Both the position numbers and the translations under genes were made by a program. A stretch of 28,838 nt of DNA, taken from a virus. The notes under the pieces were generated by a model that worked only from the letters and a program-made list of their open reading frames with translations, was not told the origin of the DNA and did no database searches. The stretch spans positions 1 through 28,838 of IMG/VR virus record IMGVR_UViG_3300013005_000128; one strand, given 5' to 3'. Of the stretch, positions 7,343-15,056 are shown piece after piece (the stretch's first letter is position 1; each line of letters starts with the position of its first letter).

Positions 7343-8401
7343 ATGGCCCTACTTGCAGACTTGGTAGCACGAGTTCGTACTGAATTAGGAGACTCTAAAA
7401 AGCAGTTTAGGTTTACCGATACAGGTACAGGCTCTGAAAAGAGCTTCTATTTAAATGCAAAACCTGTTGAATTAACAGGGCTATATGTAACTGTAGCGGG
7501 CACGGCTATTGCGTACCCAGCTGGCTATACCCTTGAAAGTGGTATTGGCGTCATTCACTTTGTAAACGCCCCAGCCCTTAACGCTGCAATTGTAGTTGAA
7601 GGCATGTCTTCAAGATATTTCTTAGATAGCGAGCTGGAAGAGTTTGTCAACACAGCCGTTCTACAGCACACAGACAACCGTACAGACCAGTTTGGTACCC
7701 AAGTAACCCTAGCGTCTCTACCGCCTGTTGAAGAGTACCCTGTGGCCATTCTGTCGGCTATTGAGGGCCTATGGACACTCGCAACCGACGCTGCTTTTGA
7801 CATTAACATCACCGCTCCAGATGGGGTTGTAATCCCACGCGCACAGCGCTATACCCAATTAACTGGAATTATTACCCAACGCGTAGAGCAGTACAAACAG
7901 TTATGCGCCGCGCTTAACATTGGTTTGTGGCGGTTGGAAATGGGCACTCTACGCAGAGTCTCACGAACAACTAACAAGCTAGTCCCTATCTACCTAGCTC
8001 AAGAGATTGATGACTCACGTCGTCCAGAGCGTATTTATATTAATAATGATTTGAAGGGCAGAACCCCACTGCCTTCTTACGCGGGCACCTATGACATTAT
8101 CCTTTATCAGGGTGATAACTGGTCGGGTACATTTGATTTCCCATTTGATGTAACTAATTTAAACTTTAAAGCTCAAGTACGAACTTACCCAAATAGCCCA
8201 GCTATTTATGCAACATTTACAATTACTAAGACCAGTGCTGTTAATGGAACTATTCTATTAACTCTTCCATCAAGTGCTACTAAGTACATGCCTGCACGAG
8301 CTTTTTGGGATCTACAAGCAACTATGGATTCTGACCCTGACTTTGAACAGACGTATGTTAGAGGCCAAATATTTACTCAACAACAAGTAACATTGGACTA
8401 A
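7343..8401 (+). CDS. Probable head-tail connector/adaptor with C-terminal beta domain
   Basis: A 352-residue protein starting MALLADLVARVRTELGD, a pattern common at the start of phage connector or adaptor proteins encoded after the coat gene. Residues to about 190 are a mixed region including LDSELEEFVNTAVLQH and a long helix. The last 110 residues are different: DIILYQGDNWSGTFDFPFDV followed by beta strands, which resembles beta-sandwich modules used in phage fibers and baseplates. The protein may therefore be a fusion of a neck-binding part with a fiber-anchoring part, which would fit the fiber genes starting two bases downstream. The connector role is inferred from position and the N-terminal pattern. 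Confidence 0.6.
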   Translation: MALLADLVARVRTELGDSKKQFRFTDTGTGSEKSFYLNAKPVELTGLYVTVAGTAIAYPAGYTLESGIGVIHFVNAPALNAAIVVEGMSSRYFLDSELEEFVNTAVLQHTDNRTDQFGTQVTLASLPPVEEYPVAILSAIEGLWTLATDAAFDINITAPDGVVIPRAQRYTQLTGIITQRVEQYKQLCAALNIGLWRLEMGTLRRVSRTTNKLVPIYLAQEIDDSRRPERIYINNDLKGRTPLPSYAGTYDIILYQGDNWSGTFDFPFDVTNLNFKAQVRTYPNSPAIYATFTITKTSAVNGTILLTLPSSATKYMPARAFWDLQATMDSDPDFEQTYVRGQIFTQQQVTLD

Positions 8402-8402
8402 T

Positions 8403-8699
8403 ATGACAATTCCTACTCACGTTCCTATTGTCGTTACAGTCACGCCGCCAGCAGCACCATCAATAACTGTAAACGATATTGTAGTTAGCGGTATAAACCA
8501 ACCTACAGTCGCGTATCATCATACGCAGGGAACTTCTTCAGCTACTTGGGTTATTACCCATAACCTGGGGTGGAAACCTAACGTTACCGTTCAGGACTCA
8601 GGCGGTTCAATCGTAGAAGGCGAAATTGCCTATACGAGCGTGAACTCCCTTACCGTTACTTTTACTGGCGCATTCAGCGGCAACGCGTATCTTTCTTAA
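8403..8699 (+). CDS. Stand-alone fiber C-terminal-type domain protein
   Basis: A 98-residue beta protein. Its last half, WVITHNLGWKPNVTVQDSGG and the strands after it, is a domain I recognise from the ends of many phage fibers. The next gene ends with a related version (YTITHNLGTRDVTVAL). The N-terminus (VPIVVTVTPPAAPSITV) is a short Pro-rich stretch that could act as an anchor. It starts one base after the upstream stop codon, so translation is probably coupled. It may be a small fiber tip or a decoration on a neck fiber. Confidence 0.7.
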   Translation: MTIPTHVPIVVTVTPPAAPSITVNDIVVSGINQPTVAYHHTQGTSSATWVITHNLGWKPNVTVQDSGGSIVEGEIAYTSVNSLTVTFTGAFSGNAYLS

Positions 8700-8711
8700 A
8701 GGAGAAGGTAA

Positions 8712-10175
8712 ATGGCACGTAAGTTTTTAACCGCACTTGATCTAGGTAAGAACGAGCTTCAAAACGCTAGAGTTCAAAACCTAGCAACTGACCCAGCAAG
8801 TCCTGTCCTTGGTCAAATCTATTACAACACCGTATCTAATGAAATGCGTATCTATAACGGTACGCTATTTGAAGCAATTGGTCTTAACGGTGTCACCGCA
8901 GATGCTGCAGAAATTAACATCCTTGATGGAGCTACGCTTACCACTACAGAGCTTAACTATGTAGACGGCGTAACCTCTGCAATCCAAACACAGATTGATA
9001 CTAAATCTCCGTCAGCTAACCCAACTTTTACAGGCACAGTAACCCTTGATACTGGCGTTAACATCGTTTTTGAAGGCGCAACAGCCAACGCATTTGAGGC
9101 CACCCTTACAGCTGGCGACCCAACAGCAGATCGCACAATTACTCTTCCAGACCTTACAACAACTCTTGTTGGTCAAGATACAACTGACACTCTTACTAAC
9201 AAGACACTTACTAGCCCAACAATTTCAGGTCTTACTCTTTCAGATTCTTCAATTGTTGTTGAAGGCGCTACCGCAGATGCCTACGAAACTACGCTCTCAT
9301 TTGTAGACCCAACCGCAGATCGCACAATTTATGTACCAAACGCTGACGGTACTTTAGCTCGCGTTGAAAACAAGCTACACGATTTTGCCGTAGCTACTGC
9401 TTCAGTAGATCTTAACAGTCAGAAGATTACAAACCTTGCCGCACCTACAGACCCAACAGATGCCGCTAATAAAGGCTACGTTGATGCAGCAGTTGTTGGT
9501 ATTGATTGGAAAGCATCTGTTCGTGTAGCAACAACAGCAGCTGTTACTTTAGCAACAGCTTTTGAAAACGGAGATACTCTTGACGGAGTAACTCTTGCTA
9601 CAGGTAACCGCGTTCTTGTTAAAGATCAAGCGGATGGATCAGAAAATGGTATCTATACAGTAAACGCTTCTGGCGCCCCTACCCGAGCAACTGATGCCGA
9701 TACTTCAGCTGAAATCACAGCCTCTTTTGCAGTATTTGTAGAAGAAGGAACTGTAAACGCTGACTCTGGCTGGGTTCTTACAAATAACGGCACTGTAACA
9801 GTAGGAACAACCGCACTAACTTTTACACAGTTTACAGGCCTTGGACAGATTACAGCTGGTGCTGGTTTAACTAAGGCAGCTAACACTCTTGATGTTGGGG
9901 CAGGCACTGGTATTACGGTTAATGCTAACGATGTAGCAATTGACACAGCGGTAGTTGTTCGCAAGTACGCAGTTAGCTTAGGTGACGGCTCAGCTACCTC
10001 TTACACAATCACACACAACTTGGGTACTCGCGATGTAACAGTTGCTCTCTACGAAGCCGCTTCACCATACGCTGAAGTAGTAGCAGATATTGAACACACA
10101 ACTACAAACACCATCACAGTTAAGTTCTCAGTAGCGCCAACTACAGATCAATACCGCGTAGCCGTACAGGGATAA
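8712..10175 (+). CDS. Repeat-rich phage fiber protein
   Basis: A 487-residue fiber. It contains fiber-type repeats: INILDGATLTTTELNYVDGV then QTQIDTKSPSANPTFTG, two copies of an EGATA-A-E-TL...DPTADRTI-P unit around residues 118-215, and the DPTDAANKGYVD motif typical of tail fibers. A globular section around KASVRVATTAAVTLA to GTTALTFTQFTGLG follows. The C-terminal domain has THNLG and is related to the whole preceding small protein. Start ATG 8712 has AAAGGAGAAGG upstream, the strongest site in this part, so it may be a high-level entry point for the fiber operon. Location next to head genes leaves open whether the fiber sits on the neck, head or tail. Confidence 0.85.
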   Translation: MARKFLTALDLGKNELQNARVQNLATDPASPVLGQIYYNTVSNEMRIYNGTLFEAIGLNGVTADAAEINILDGATLTTTELNYVDGVTSAIQTQIDTKSPSANPTFTGTVTLDTGVNIVFEGATANAFEATLTAGDPTADRTITLPDLTTTLVGQDTTDTLTNKTLTSPTISGLTLSDSSIVVEGATADAYETTLSFVDPTADRTIYVPNADGTLARVENKLHDFAVATASVDLNSQKITNLAAPTDPTDAANKGYVDAAVVGIDWKASVRVATTAAVTLATAFENGDTLDGVTLATGNRVLVKDQADGSENGIYTVNASGAPTRATDADTSAEITASFAVFVEEGTVNADSGWVLTNNGTVTVGTTALTFTQFTGLGQITAGAGLTKAANTLDVGAGTGITVNANDVAIDTAVVVRKYAVSLGDGSATSYTITHNLGTRDVTVALYEAASPYAEVVADIEHTTTNTITVKFSVAPTTDQYRVAVQG

Positions 10176-10178
10176 CCC

Positions 10179-11231
10179 ATGAGCCGTAAGTCGCTCGTAC
10201 CTGTAAACGTTCCAGCACTAGCTAGTGCTCCGTCCACACCTACCCTGCGTGCTGGCGACCTTTACTTTAATACGACCGACTCAACGCTCTACAGCTACAC
10301 AGGTGCTGCGTGGGCCGCTTCAGGCGGCGGCGGTAGCAGCTCAATCACCGTATCGGACACCGCGCCTGCCTCTCCTGGAGAAGGTGACTTGTGGTTTAAA
10401 TCAGATGTTGCTCAGACTTTTGTTTACTACGATAGCTTTTGGATTGAAATTGGCGTAGGCCCACAAGGCCCAGCTGGTCAAGCCACAATCAGCCGTTGGA
10501 AGAAGACAGTAGCTGGCGGAGAGACATCTCTTACTGGCAATGACGACAACTCAGTACCTTTGGCATATACCGTTCAAAAAGAACAGCTTTACTTAAACGG
10601 TGTTTTGCTTGTTCGAGGCTCAGATTACACAGCTACTACGGGAACATCTATTACTGGCCTAACCGCGTTATCTGCGGGAGACATTGTTGAGATCATTACC
10701 TTTGGTGAATTCATATTAAACAGCGGAATTAGCGTTAACACAATTGATGCTAAAGGTGACCTACTTGCTGGTACTGCCGCTGACACTATCGGCAAACTAG
10801 CAGTTGGAACTAACGGACAATACTTACAGGCTGACTCAAGTACTGCTACTGGACTTACTTGGTCAACAGTATCTGGATACTCAGCCCCGACACTAGGTTC
10901 AACATCTATTGCTTCTGGCGCAACAGTAGCAAATGTTGATGGGTTAACTATTAACTCAACTACTATTCCTACATCTAAAACTTTGGTTGCTACAGACTCA
11001 ACTGTCTATGTAGTACCAAGTCAGGCTGGAAACTCTGGTAAGTACCTAACTACCGATGGAACTACATCATCTTGGGGAACTGTTACTACTTACTCAGCCC
11101 CAACACTAGGCTCAACATCTATCGCCTCTGGTGCAACAGTGACAACAATTTCAGGTTTAACAGACATCGTATTAAACGGTCCTGGAAGTATTAAAGACGA
11201 ACTAACACTCATGCTTATGGGTGCCCTCTAA
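10179..11231 (+). CDS. Fiber protein with collagen-like segment
   Basis: A 350-residue fiber protein. The N-terminus has the fiber pattern AGDLYFNTTDSTLYSYTGAA and a second version (PGEGDLWFKSD), then a short collagen-like GPQGPAGQ, a globular part (LYLNGVLLVRGSDYTATTG), and fiber shaft repeats including NSGKYLTTDGTTSSWGTV and two copies of SAPTLGSTSIASGATV. It ends LMLMGAL, like the end of the fiber at 14531-15055 (FMLMGA), and both are followed by related small proteins. No SD-rich gap precedes it; the ATG is three bases after the upstream stop, so coupling is likely. Role: extended trimeric fiber, probably host contact. Confidence 0.82.
   Translation: MSRKSLVPVNVPALASAPSTPTLRAGDLYFNTTDSTLYSYTGAAWAASGGGGSSSITVSDTAPASPGEGDLWFKSDVAQTFVYYDSFWIEIGVGPQGPAGQATISRWKKTVAGGETSLTGNDDNSVPLAYTVQKEQLYLNGVLLVRGSDYTATTGTSITGLTALSAGDIVEIITFGEFILNSGISVNTIDAKGDLLAGTAADTIGKLAVGTNGQYLQADSSTATGLTWSTVSGYSAPTLGSTSIASGATVANVDGLTINSTTIPTSKTLVATDSTVYVVPSQAGNSGKYLTTDGTTSSWGTVTTYSAPTLGSTSIASGATVTTISGLTDIVLNGPGSIKDELTLMLMGAL
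10878..11140 (+). repeat. 50-base direct repeat within a fiber gene
   Basis: Copies at 10878-10927 and 11091-11140 differ at five positions, all synonymous, so both encode SAPTLGSTSIASGATV exactly. The repeat forms part of the fiber shaft. Confidence 0.85.
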
Positions 11232-11249
11232 CACGAAAGGTAGTAACTA

Positions 11250-11555
11250 ATGGCTACTCTAACTAAGGCGCTGTTCCGCGGAGCTGCGACCACTACAACA
11301 ACAACTACGTTATACACAGTGCCTAGCGCTACAACTACAGTTGTAACAGATATTATTGTGGTTAATACAGCATCTTCAGCGGGTACTTTTACATTAGCTC
11401 TTGCTGGAACCTCATTAGCAACCACTGTTGCTGTTGGCGCAAACGATTCAACCGTTATTCCTATTAAACAAGTTTTGGTTGCGACAAATACAATTCAAGG
11501 CGGGGCCTCCGCTACAACAATTAACTTCCACATTTCTGGAGTAGAGATTTCGTAA
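11250..11555 (+). CDS. Small fiber-associated beta protein
   Basis: A 101-residue Thr/Val/Ala-rich beta protein preceded by GAAAGGTAG. The core TTTLYTVPSATTTVVTDIIV and following VNTASSAGTFTLAL aligns with the protein at 15057-15383 (ATALYTVPSSKEAVVSSISI, NLASSSATYRIAI) and more weakly with 23006-23302. Both closer relatives follow fibers that end in MLMGA, so the pair fiber plus small protein seems to be a duplicated unit. It could be a cap or a chaperone that remains attached to the fiber. It ends with a TAATG overlap with the next gene. Confidence 0.75.
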   Translation: MATLTKALFRGAATTTTTTTLYTVPSATTTVVTDIIVVNTASSAGTFTLALAGTSLATTVAVGANDSTVIPIKQVLVATNTIQGGASATTINFHISGVEIS

Positions 11556-12478
11556 TGGCCGCAAAAGTATTTAAATTTTCTAATTTAACAATAAAAGCCA
11601 TTTCGCAGACTTATCACAATAGTATGTCGGCGGCGAATGGAAACCCTTTTGCGGGATCTACCGGAACTGACATCTCTACCTCTGGATTTTGGATTCAACA
11701 ATTTACTGGCACTGGTTCATTAGTTACAAGCAGAACTATGAACATTGATTACTTAGTAGTTGCTGGCGGTGGCGCAGGCGCTTATGGTGGAGGTGGCGCA
11801 GGTGGAATGAAAACTGGAACAACTAATGCTACTCCCTCTGGAACCTACACCATAACAGTAGGTGCTGGCGGTACTTCTAAAAATGGAGTACGTGCCCAAG
11901 GCGGTACGCAAGGAAATAGTGGTAGCAACAGTTCTATAGCATTTCCTACTGCAATTACATCAACAGGTGGCGGTGGTGGCGGTGGCGTAGCGGACGCAAA
12001 CTCACCAAACGCTTTGGGAGCTGAAGGCGCTAATGGCGGTTCTGGCGGAGGTCAAGGTTCTAACTACAACACTGCGCAAACAGGCGTTGGCGGAACTGGT
12101 ATCTCTGGACAAGGTTTTGCTGGTGGTGCAGGTGGTGGGTACAATCCAACAAACGGCTATCGTGCTGGCGGTGGCGGTGGTGCTGGCGCTGTAGGTGGTA
12201 ACGTATCAGGTGGAACAGGCGGTAATGGTGGAGTTGGACTTCAATCTTCAATTACTGGAACCTCAACTTATTATGCTGGCGGCGGTGGCGGCAGCGGTGG
12301 ACAAGCCAATGGAACTGGTGGTTTAGGTGGCGGTGCTAACGCTAACCCTACTGGCACTGGCACCGCTGGAACGGCAAACAGAGGCGGTGGAGGTGGTGGC
12401 TGCGCTCCCATTAGTGCTGGTTACGGCACTACTGCTGCTGGTGGTTCGGGAATTATTATAGTAAGTGTGGCTAAATAA
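11555..12478 (+). CDS. Glycine-rich fiber tip/adhesin-like protein
   Basis: A 307-residue protein with an N-terminal domain of about 65 residues (FKFSNLTIKAISQTYHNSM...) and then DYLVVAGGGAGAYGGGGAGG, the entry into a long glycine-rich region that continues to the C-terminal GGSGIIIVSVAK. Such regions are known from phage adhesins, where glycine-rich helices pack into a lattice with receptor-binding loops at the tip; here the loops between Gly runs vary (NPTNGYRAG, NYNTAQTGVG). It starts on the last base of the preceding stop (TAATG). The probable role is receptor recognition. Confidence 0.8.
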   Translation: MAAKVFKFSNLTIKAISQTYHNSMSAANGNPFAGSTGTDISTSGFWIQQFTGTGSLVTSRTMNIDYLVVAGGGAGAYGGGGAGGMKTGTTNATPSGTYTITVGAGGTSKNGVRAQGGTQGNSGSNSSIAFPTAITSTGGGGGGGVADANSPNALGAEGANGGSGGGQGSNYNTAQTGVGGTGISGQGFAGGAGGGYNPTNGYRAGGGGGAGAVGGNVSGGTGGNGGVGLQSSITGTSTYYAGGGGGSGGQANGTGGLGGGANANPTGTGTAGTANRGGGGGGCAPISAGYGTTAAGGSGIIIVSVAK

Positions 12479-13326
12479 TGGCTTATTTTGCACAATTAAA
12501 TGAAAATAATATTGTTCTACAGGTCTTGGGCGTAGATAATAAAGATATAACTATTGATGGCGTTGAGTCAGAGCAAGCAGGAATTGATTTTCTTGCTGCC
12601 CTTGGATTGGGCTCTAACTGGCTTCAAACTTCCTTTAACGGAAACATCAGAGCGAAGTTTGCTGGTATAGGTGATGTTTATGATCCTATTGAAGATGTTT
12701 TTACTTTGGCAGAGATTGATGCGCCTCATAATAAAATTTCTTGGGGCGGCATACTTACGCCAACAAGCCCATCTATTCTTGTTGATTCCGCACCGCGTTC
12801 AGCAAACCAATTCTTTAATGAAGTTTTAGTACAGGCATTTCCGCAAGCATTTCATAGGTGGGGATACTTACATCAACATAATTCAAAGTCATTTGCTAAA
12901 GGCATAGGTAAGTTTGATGTTGTTGCAACTATAGTTCGTAACCCTATTGATAGCGTAGCTTCGTCAATACTTGCTTTCAATTTAACAACTGACGAGAGCA
13001 TCGTTGAGCAGTTAAAAGAAACCTTAAAAATGTTAACTGCTACAAAAGACAACAAGGCAAATATTCTTGTATTTGATTTCAATAGCATAACGGCAGACCC
13101 TACCGTTGCGGTAGCAGTTATTGCTGCACGTTTAGGTGTAACGGCAGAACCTTACAACGCAGAAACAATTACAGAACTACTTAGAATGTTTGAAATAAGT
13201 TCAACTTATTCTTTGCCAATTAATAATAATGACTTACTAGATGAGGCTAAAAGCACTCTTACAGGTGCAGGGTTTGCAGAGTTATTGACTCAATGTACAG
13301 ACCTATATAACGAGCTTATTGCCTAA
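12478..13326 (+). CDS. Phage tail-region N-terminal domain fused to a sulfotransferase-like domain
   Basis: Two parts in 282 residues. Residues 1-75 (MAYFAQLNENNIVLQVLGVD, WLQTSFNGNIRAKFAGIG, YDPIEDVF) match a small domain I know from many phage tail-region proteins, also present as a 29-residue remnant at 20438. Residues about 97-282 look like a PAPS-dependent sulfotransferase: DSAPRSANQFF (103-113) fits the 5'-phosphosulfate loop, VRNPIDSVASS (153-163) fits the 3'-phosphate-binding motif, and ILVFDFNSITADP then IAARLGV fits the usual strand and helix after it. The canonical SGT of the loop is SAN here, so activity is not certain. The next gene encodes an APS-kinase-like protein, the enzyme type that makes PAPS, and the two overlap by one base. 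Confidence 0.75.
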   Translation: MAYFAQLNENNIVLQVLGVDNKDITIDGVESEQAGIDFLAALGLGSNWLQTSFNGNIRAKFAGIGDVYDPIEDVFTLAEIDAPHNKISWGGILTPTSPSILVDSAPRSANQFFNEVLVQAFPQAFHRWGYLHQHNSKSFAKGIGKFDVVATIVRNPIDSVASSILAFNLTTDESIVEQLKETLKMLTATKDNKANILVFDFNSITADPTVAVAVIAARLGVTAEPYNAETITELLRMFEISSTYSLPINNNDLLDEAKSTLTGAGFAELLTQCTDLYNELIA

Positions 13327-14078
13327 TGATTATTCAAATAATTGGACTACCGGGATCGGGTAAAACCGCCCTTGCGGAACTACTCGCAGATCGAATCAAT
13401 GCTATTCACTTCAACGCTGATAAAGTGCGAGCTGATCTAAACTCAGATTTAGGGTTTTCCCCCGCCGATCGTATTGAACAAGCTCGCCGCATGGGGGCAC
13501 TAGCTCGCCTTACCAGCTCTCAAGGCTATATAACTGTTGTGGATTTTGTCTGTCCTACAGAAGAAACCCGCTCTGCTTTTGGTAAACCTGATGCTTTAAT
13601 CTGGGTAAACCGGATTGAGGTTGGCCGGTTTGAGGACACTAACAAGATGTGGGAAAGCCCAAGTAATGCGGATGTAACCATCCTTGACGGGATGACCCTT
13701 GAAGCAGAAGTTGACTTAATTATCAGAAAGTTTGAGCTTCCAGACTGGAAAGCCCCTACTACCCTTCTCCTTGGTCGCTACCAACCTTGGCATGAAGGTC
13801 ACGAAACATTAAAGGAAAAAGCCCATGAGCGAACAGAACAAGTCGTCATTGCCGTCCGAGACACCTGCGGAACCTCAGACAAAGACCCGCTCAGCTTTAA
13901 AGATGTTAAGCGCCATATTGTTCAAGGAACAGCCAGATCTCCTTTTGTAATAAAGGTGCCTAACATAACCAACATTGTGTATGGTCGAGATGTGGGGTAC
14001 AAGATTGAGCAGATTGATCTTGGCGCGGAAGTACACTCTATCTCAGCTACTCAAAAGCGTAAGGAGTTAGGGATATGA
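13326..14078 (+). CDS. APS kinase-like domain fused to a nucleotidyltransferase domain
   Basis: Residues 1-137 resemble adenylylsulfate kinase, which phosphorylates APS to PAPS: P-loop GLPGSGKT (7-14), FNADKVRADLNSDLGFS (29-45), DRIEQARRMGALARL (48-62) and VVDFVCPTEETR (71-82) align in order with CysC motifs. Residues 144-250 are a HIGH-type nucleotidyltransferase: LLLGRYQPWHEGH (147-159) and C-terminal ISATQKR (239-245). That second domain is closer to NMN- or CMP-transferase patterns than to ATP sulfurylase (which has QxRNPxHxxH), so a full PAPS synthetase is not proven. A NadR-like role is an alternative, but the CysC motifs argue against it. ATG overlaps the preceding stop by one base. 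Confidence 0.82.
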   Translation: MIIQIIGLPGSGKTALAELLADRINAIHFNADKVRADLNSDLGFSPADRIEQARRMGALARLTSSQGYITVVDFVCPTEETRSAFGKPDALIWVNRIEVGRFEDTNKMWESPSNADVTILDGMTLEAEVDLIIRKFELPDWKAPTTLLLGRYQPWHEGHETLKEKAHERTEQVVIAVRDTCGTSDKDPLSFKDVKRHIVQGTARSPFVIKVPNITNIVYGRDVGYKIEQIDLGAEVHSISATQKRKELGI

Positions 14079-14281
14079 AAGTAACCCGTTCCCGCTCATT
14101 TACTAAATCATTAAGCTACCGCATCTTTGGCACGTTATCGTCTTTTGCGGTGGTTTACGCCATAACTGGCAAAGGTAGCCTTTCAGCTCTTATTGCGTTC
14201 TGGGAAACTATTGTCAAGGTGGGAATATATTATTGGCATGAACGCATCTGGAATAAAGTACCTTGGGGCCGTACTAAGTAG
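14075..14281 (+). CDS. DUF2061 small membrane protein
   Basis: A 68-residue protein with a basic N-terminus (MKVTRSRSFTKSLSYRIFGT), two hydrophobic segments (about residues 17-32 and 36-52) and the C-terminal YYWHERIWNKVPWGR. This pattern is that of DUF2061, whose typical end is YY-HER-W. From memory, DUF2061 genes often sit beside or fused to adenylylsulfate kinase genes in bacteria. The ATG overlaps the stop of the kinase gene by four bases (ATGA), so the two are probably made together. It would lie in the cytoplasmic membrane of the infected cell; the biochemical role is unknown. Confidence 0.8.
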   Translation: MKVTRSRSFTKSLSYRIFGTLSSFAVVYAITGKGSLSALIAFWETIVKVGIYYWHERIWNKVPWGRTK

Positions 14282-14342
14282 CCCCTGAAAGACCACAGCT
14301 TTACCAGTAAACTAGAGGGAATCACAGACAGAGGTATTACCG

Positions 14343-14531
14343 ATGGCAATTGACTTTCCAAATTCACCAAGCGTGAATGACACATACGCAGTAGGAAGCC
14401 GTACTTGGACTTATACTGGTACAGCTTGGGTATTGACCGGATCTGTGGGCTTGCCTGATGGTGGTGTGTTAGACGGCGGACAGCCCTCTACAACTACCCA
14501 GTACTACACCTATAGCGGAGGAACACCCTAA
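14343..14531 (+). CDS. Short fiber-type N-terminal domain protein
   Basis: Encodes 62 residues: MAIDFPNSPSVNDTYAVGSR followed by TWTYTGTAWVLTG, a short motif very common at the base of phage fibers. The start has AGAGG eight bases upstream, after a 61-base gap, so this is a new translation entry after the sulfation cassette. It stops with TAATG, overlapping the next fiber gene. It may be the detached first domain of that fiber or a small connector protein. Confidence 0.75.
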   Translation: MAIDFPNSPSVNDTYAVGSRTWTYTGTAWVLTGSVGLPDGGVLDGGQPSTTTQYYTYSGGTP

Positions 14532-15055
14532 TGGCAGTTAATACATTAATGCAGATCCGCCGCGGTACTGCCGCGGCTTGGACTTCTGCCAACCCTACTC
14601 TTGCCGCAGGCGAGTGGGCGCTAGAAACTGATACTAAGCTCCTTAAGATGGGCGATGGCTCTACAGTGTGGACTTCATTAGCTTATGTAGTTCCAACTCA
14701 AACTGGCCAATCAGGTAAATATCTAACTACTAACGGAACCGTTACAAGTTGGGGAACTGTCGCTGGAGATATTGAAGGCGTAACAGCAGGAACTGGTTTA
14801 ACTGGTGGTGGAACAAGTGGAACAGTAACTGTCGGACTTGATACTGCAAGCGCTTATGTTGTGCCAACGCAAACTGGTCAGTCTGGTAAGTATCTAACTA
14901 CAGATGGAACAGCATCTTCTTGGGCAACCGTAGATGCGCTCCCAACACAAACAGGAAACAGCGGAAAGTACCTGACTACTAACGGTAGCGCAGCTTCATG
15001 GGCTACAATTGTTACTGATCCAACACCTTCTATCTTCATGCTTATGGGAGCCTAA
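14531..15055 (+). CDS. Fiber protein with Mtd_N-like head and shaft repeats
   Basis: The N-terminal 50 residues (LMQIRRGTAAAWTSANPTLA, GEWALETDTKLLKMGDG) match the Mtd_N-type domain that attaches fibers in several phages, including the major tropism determinant of Bordetella phage. The rest holds three shaft repeats of the form PTQTG-SGKYLTT-G---SWATV (about residues 53-78, 110-135, 137-160), also present once in the fiber at 10179-11231, and a GVTAGTGLTGGGTSGTVTVG segment. The protein ends FMLMGA. No C-type-lectin variable domain or diversity-generating repeat is seen. It is 174 residues, short for a full fiber, so the small downstream protein may form the tip. Confidence 0.8.
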   Translation: MAVNTLMQIRRGTAAAWTSANPTLAAGEWALETDTKLLKMGDGSTVWTSLAYVVPTQTGQSGKYLTTNGTVTSWGTVAGDIEGVTAGTGLTGGGTSGTVTVGLDTASAYVVPTQTGQSGKYLTTDGTASSWATVDALPTQTGNSGKYLTTNGSAASWATIVTDPTPSIFMLMGA

Positions 15056-15056
15056 T

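Noticed and set aside
11555-12478. Collagen gene
   Set aside because: The glycine spacing is not a regular Gly-X-Y triplet over a long stretch; it fits a glycine-rich phage adhesin better.
14531-15055. Diversity-generating retroelement linked to the Mtd_N-like fiber
   Set aside because: No reverse transcriptase, no template repeat and no lectin-type variable domain is found in the window.
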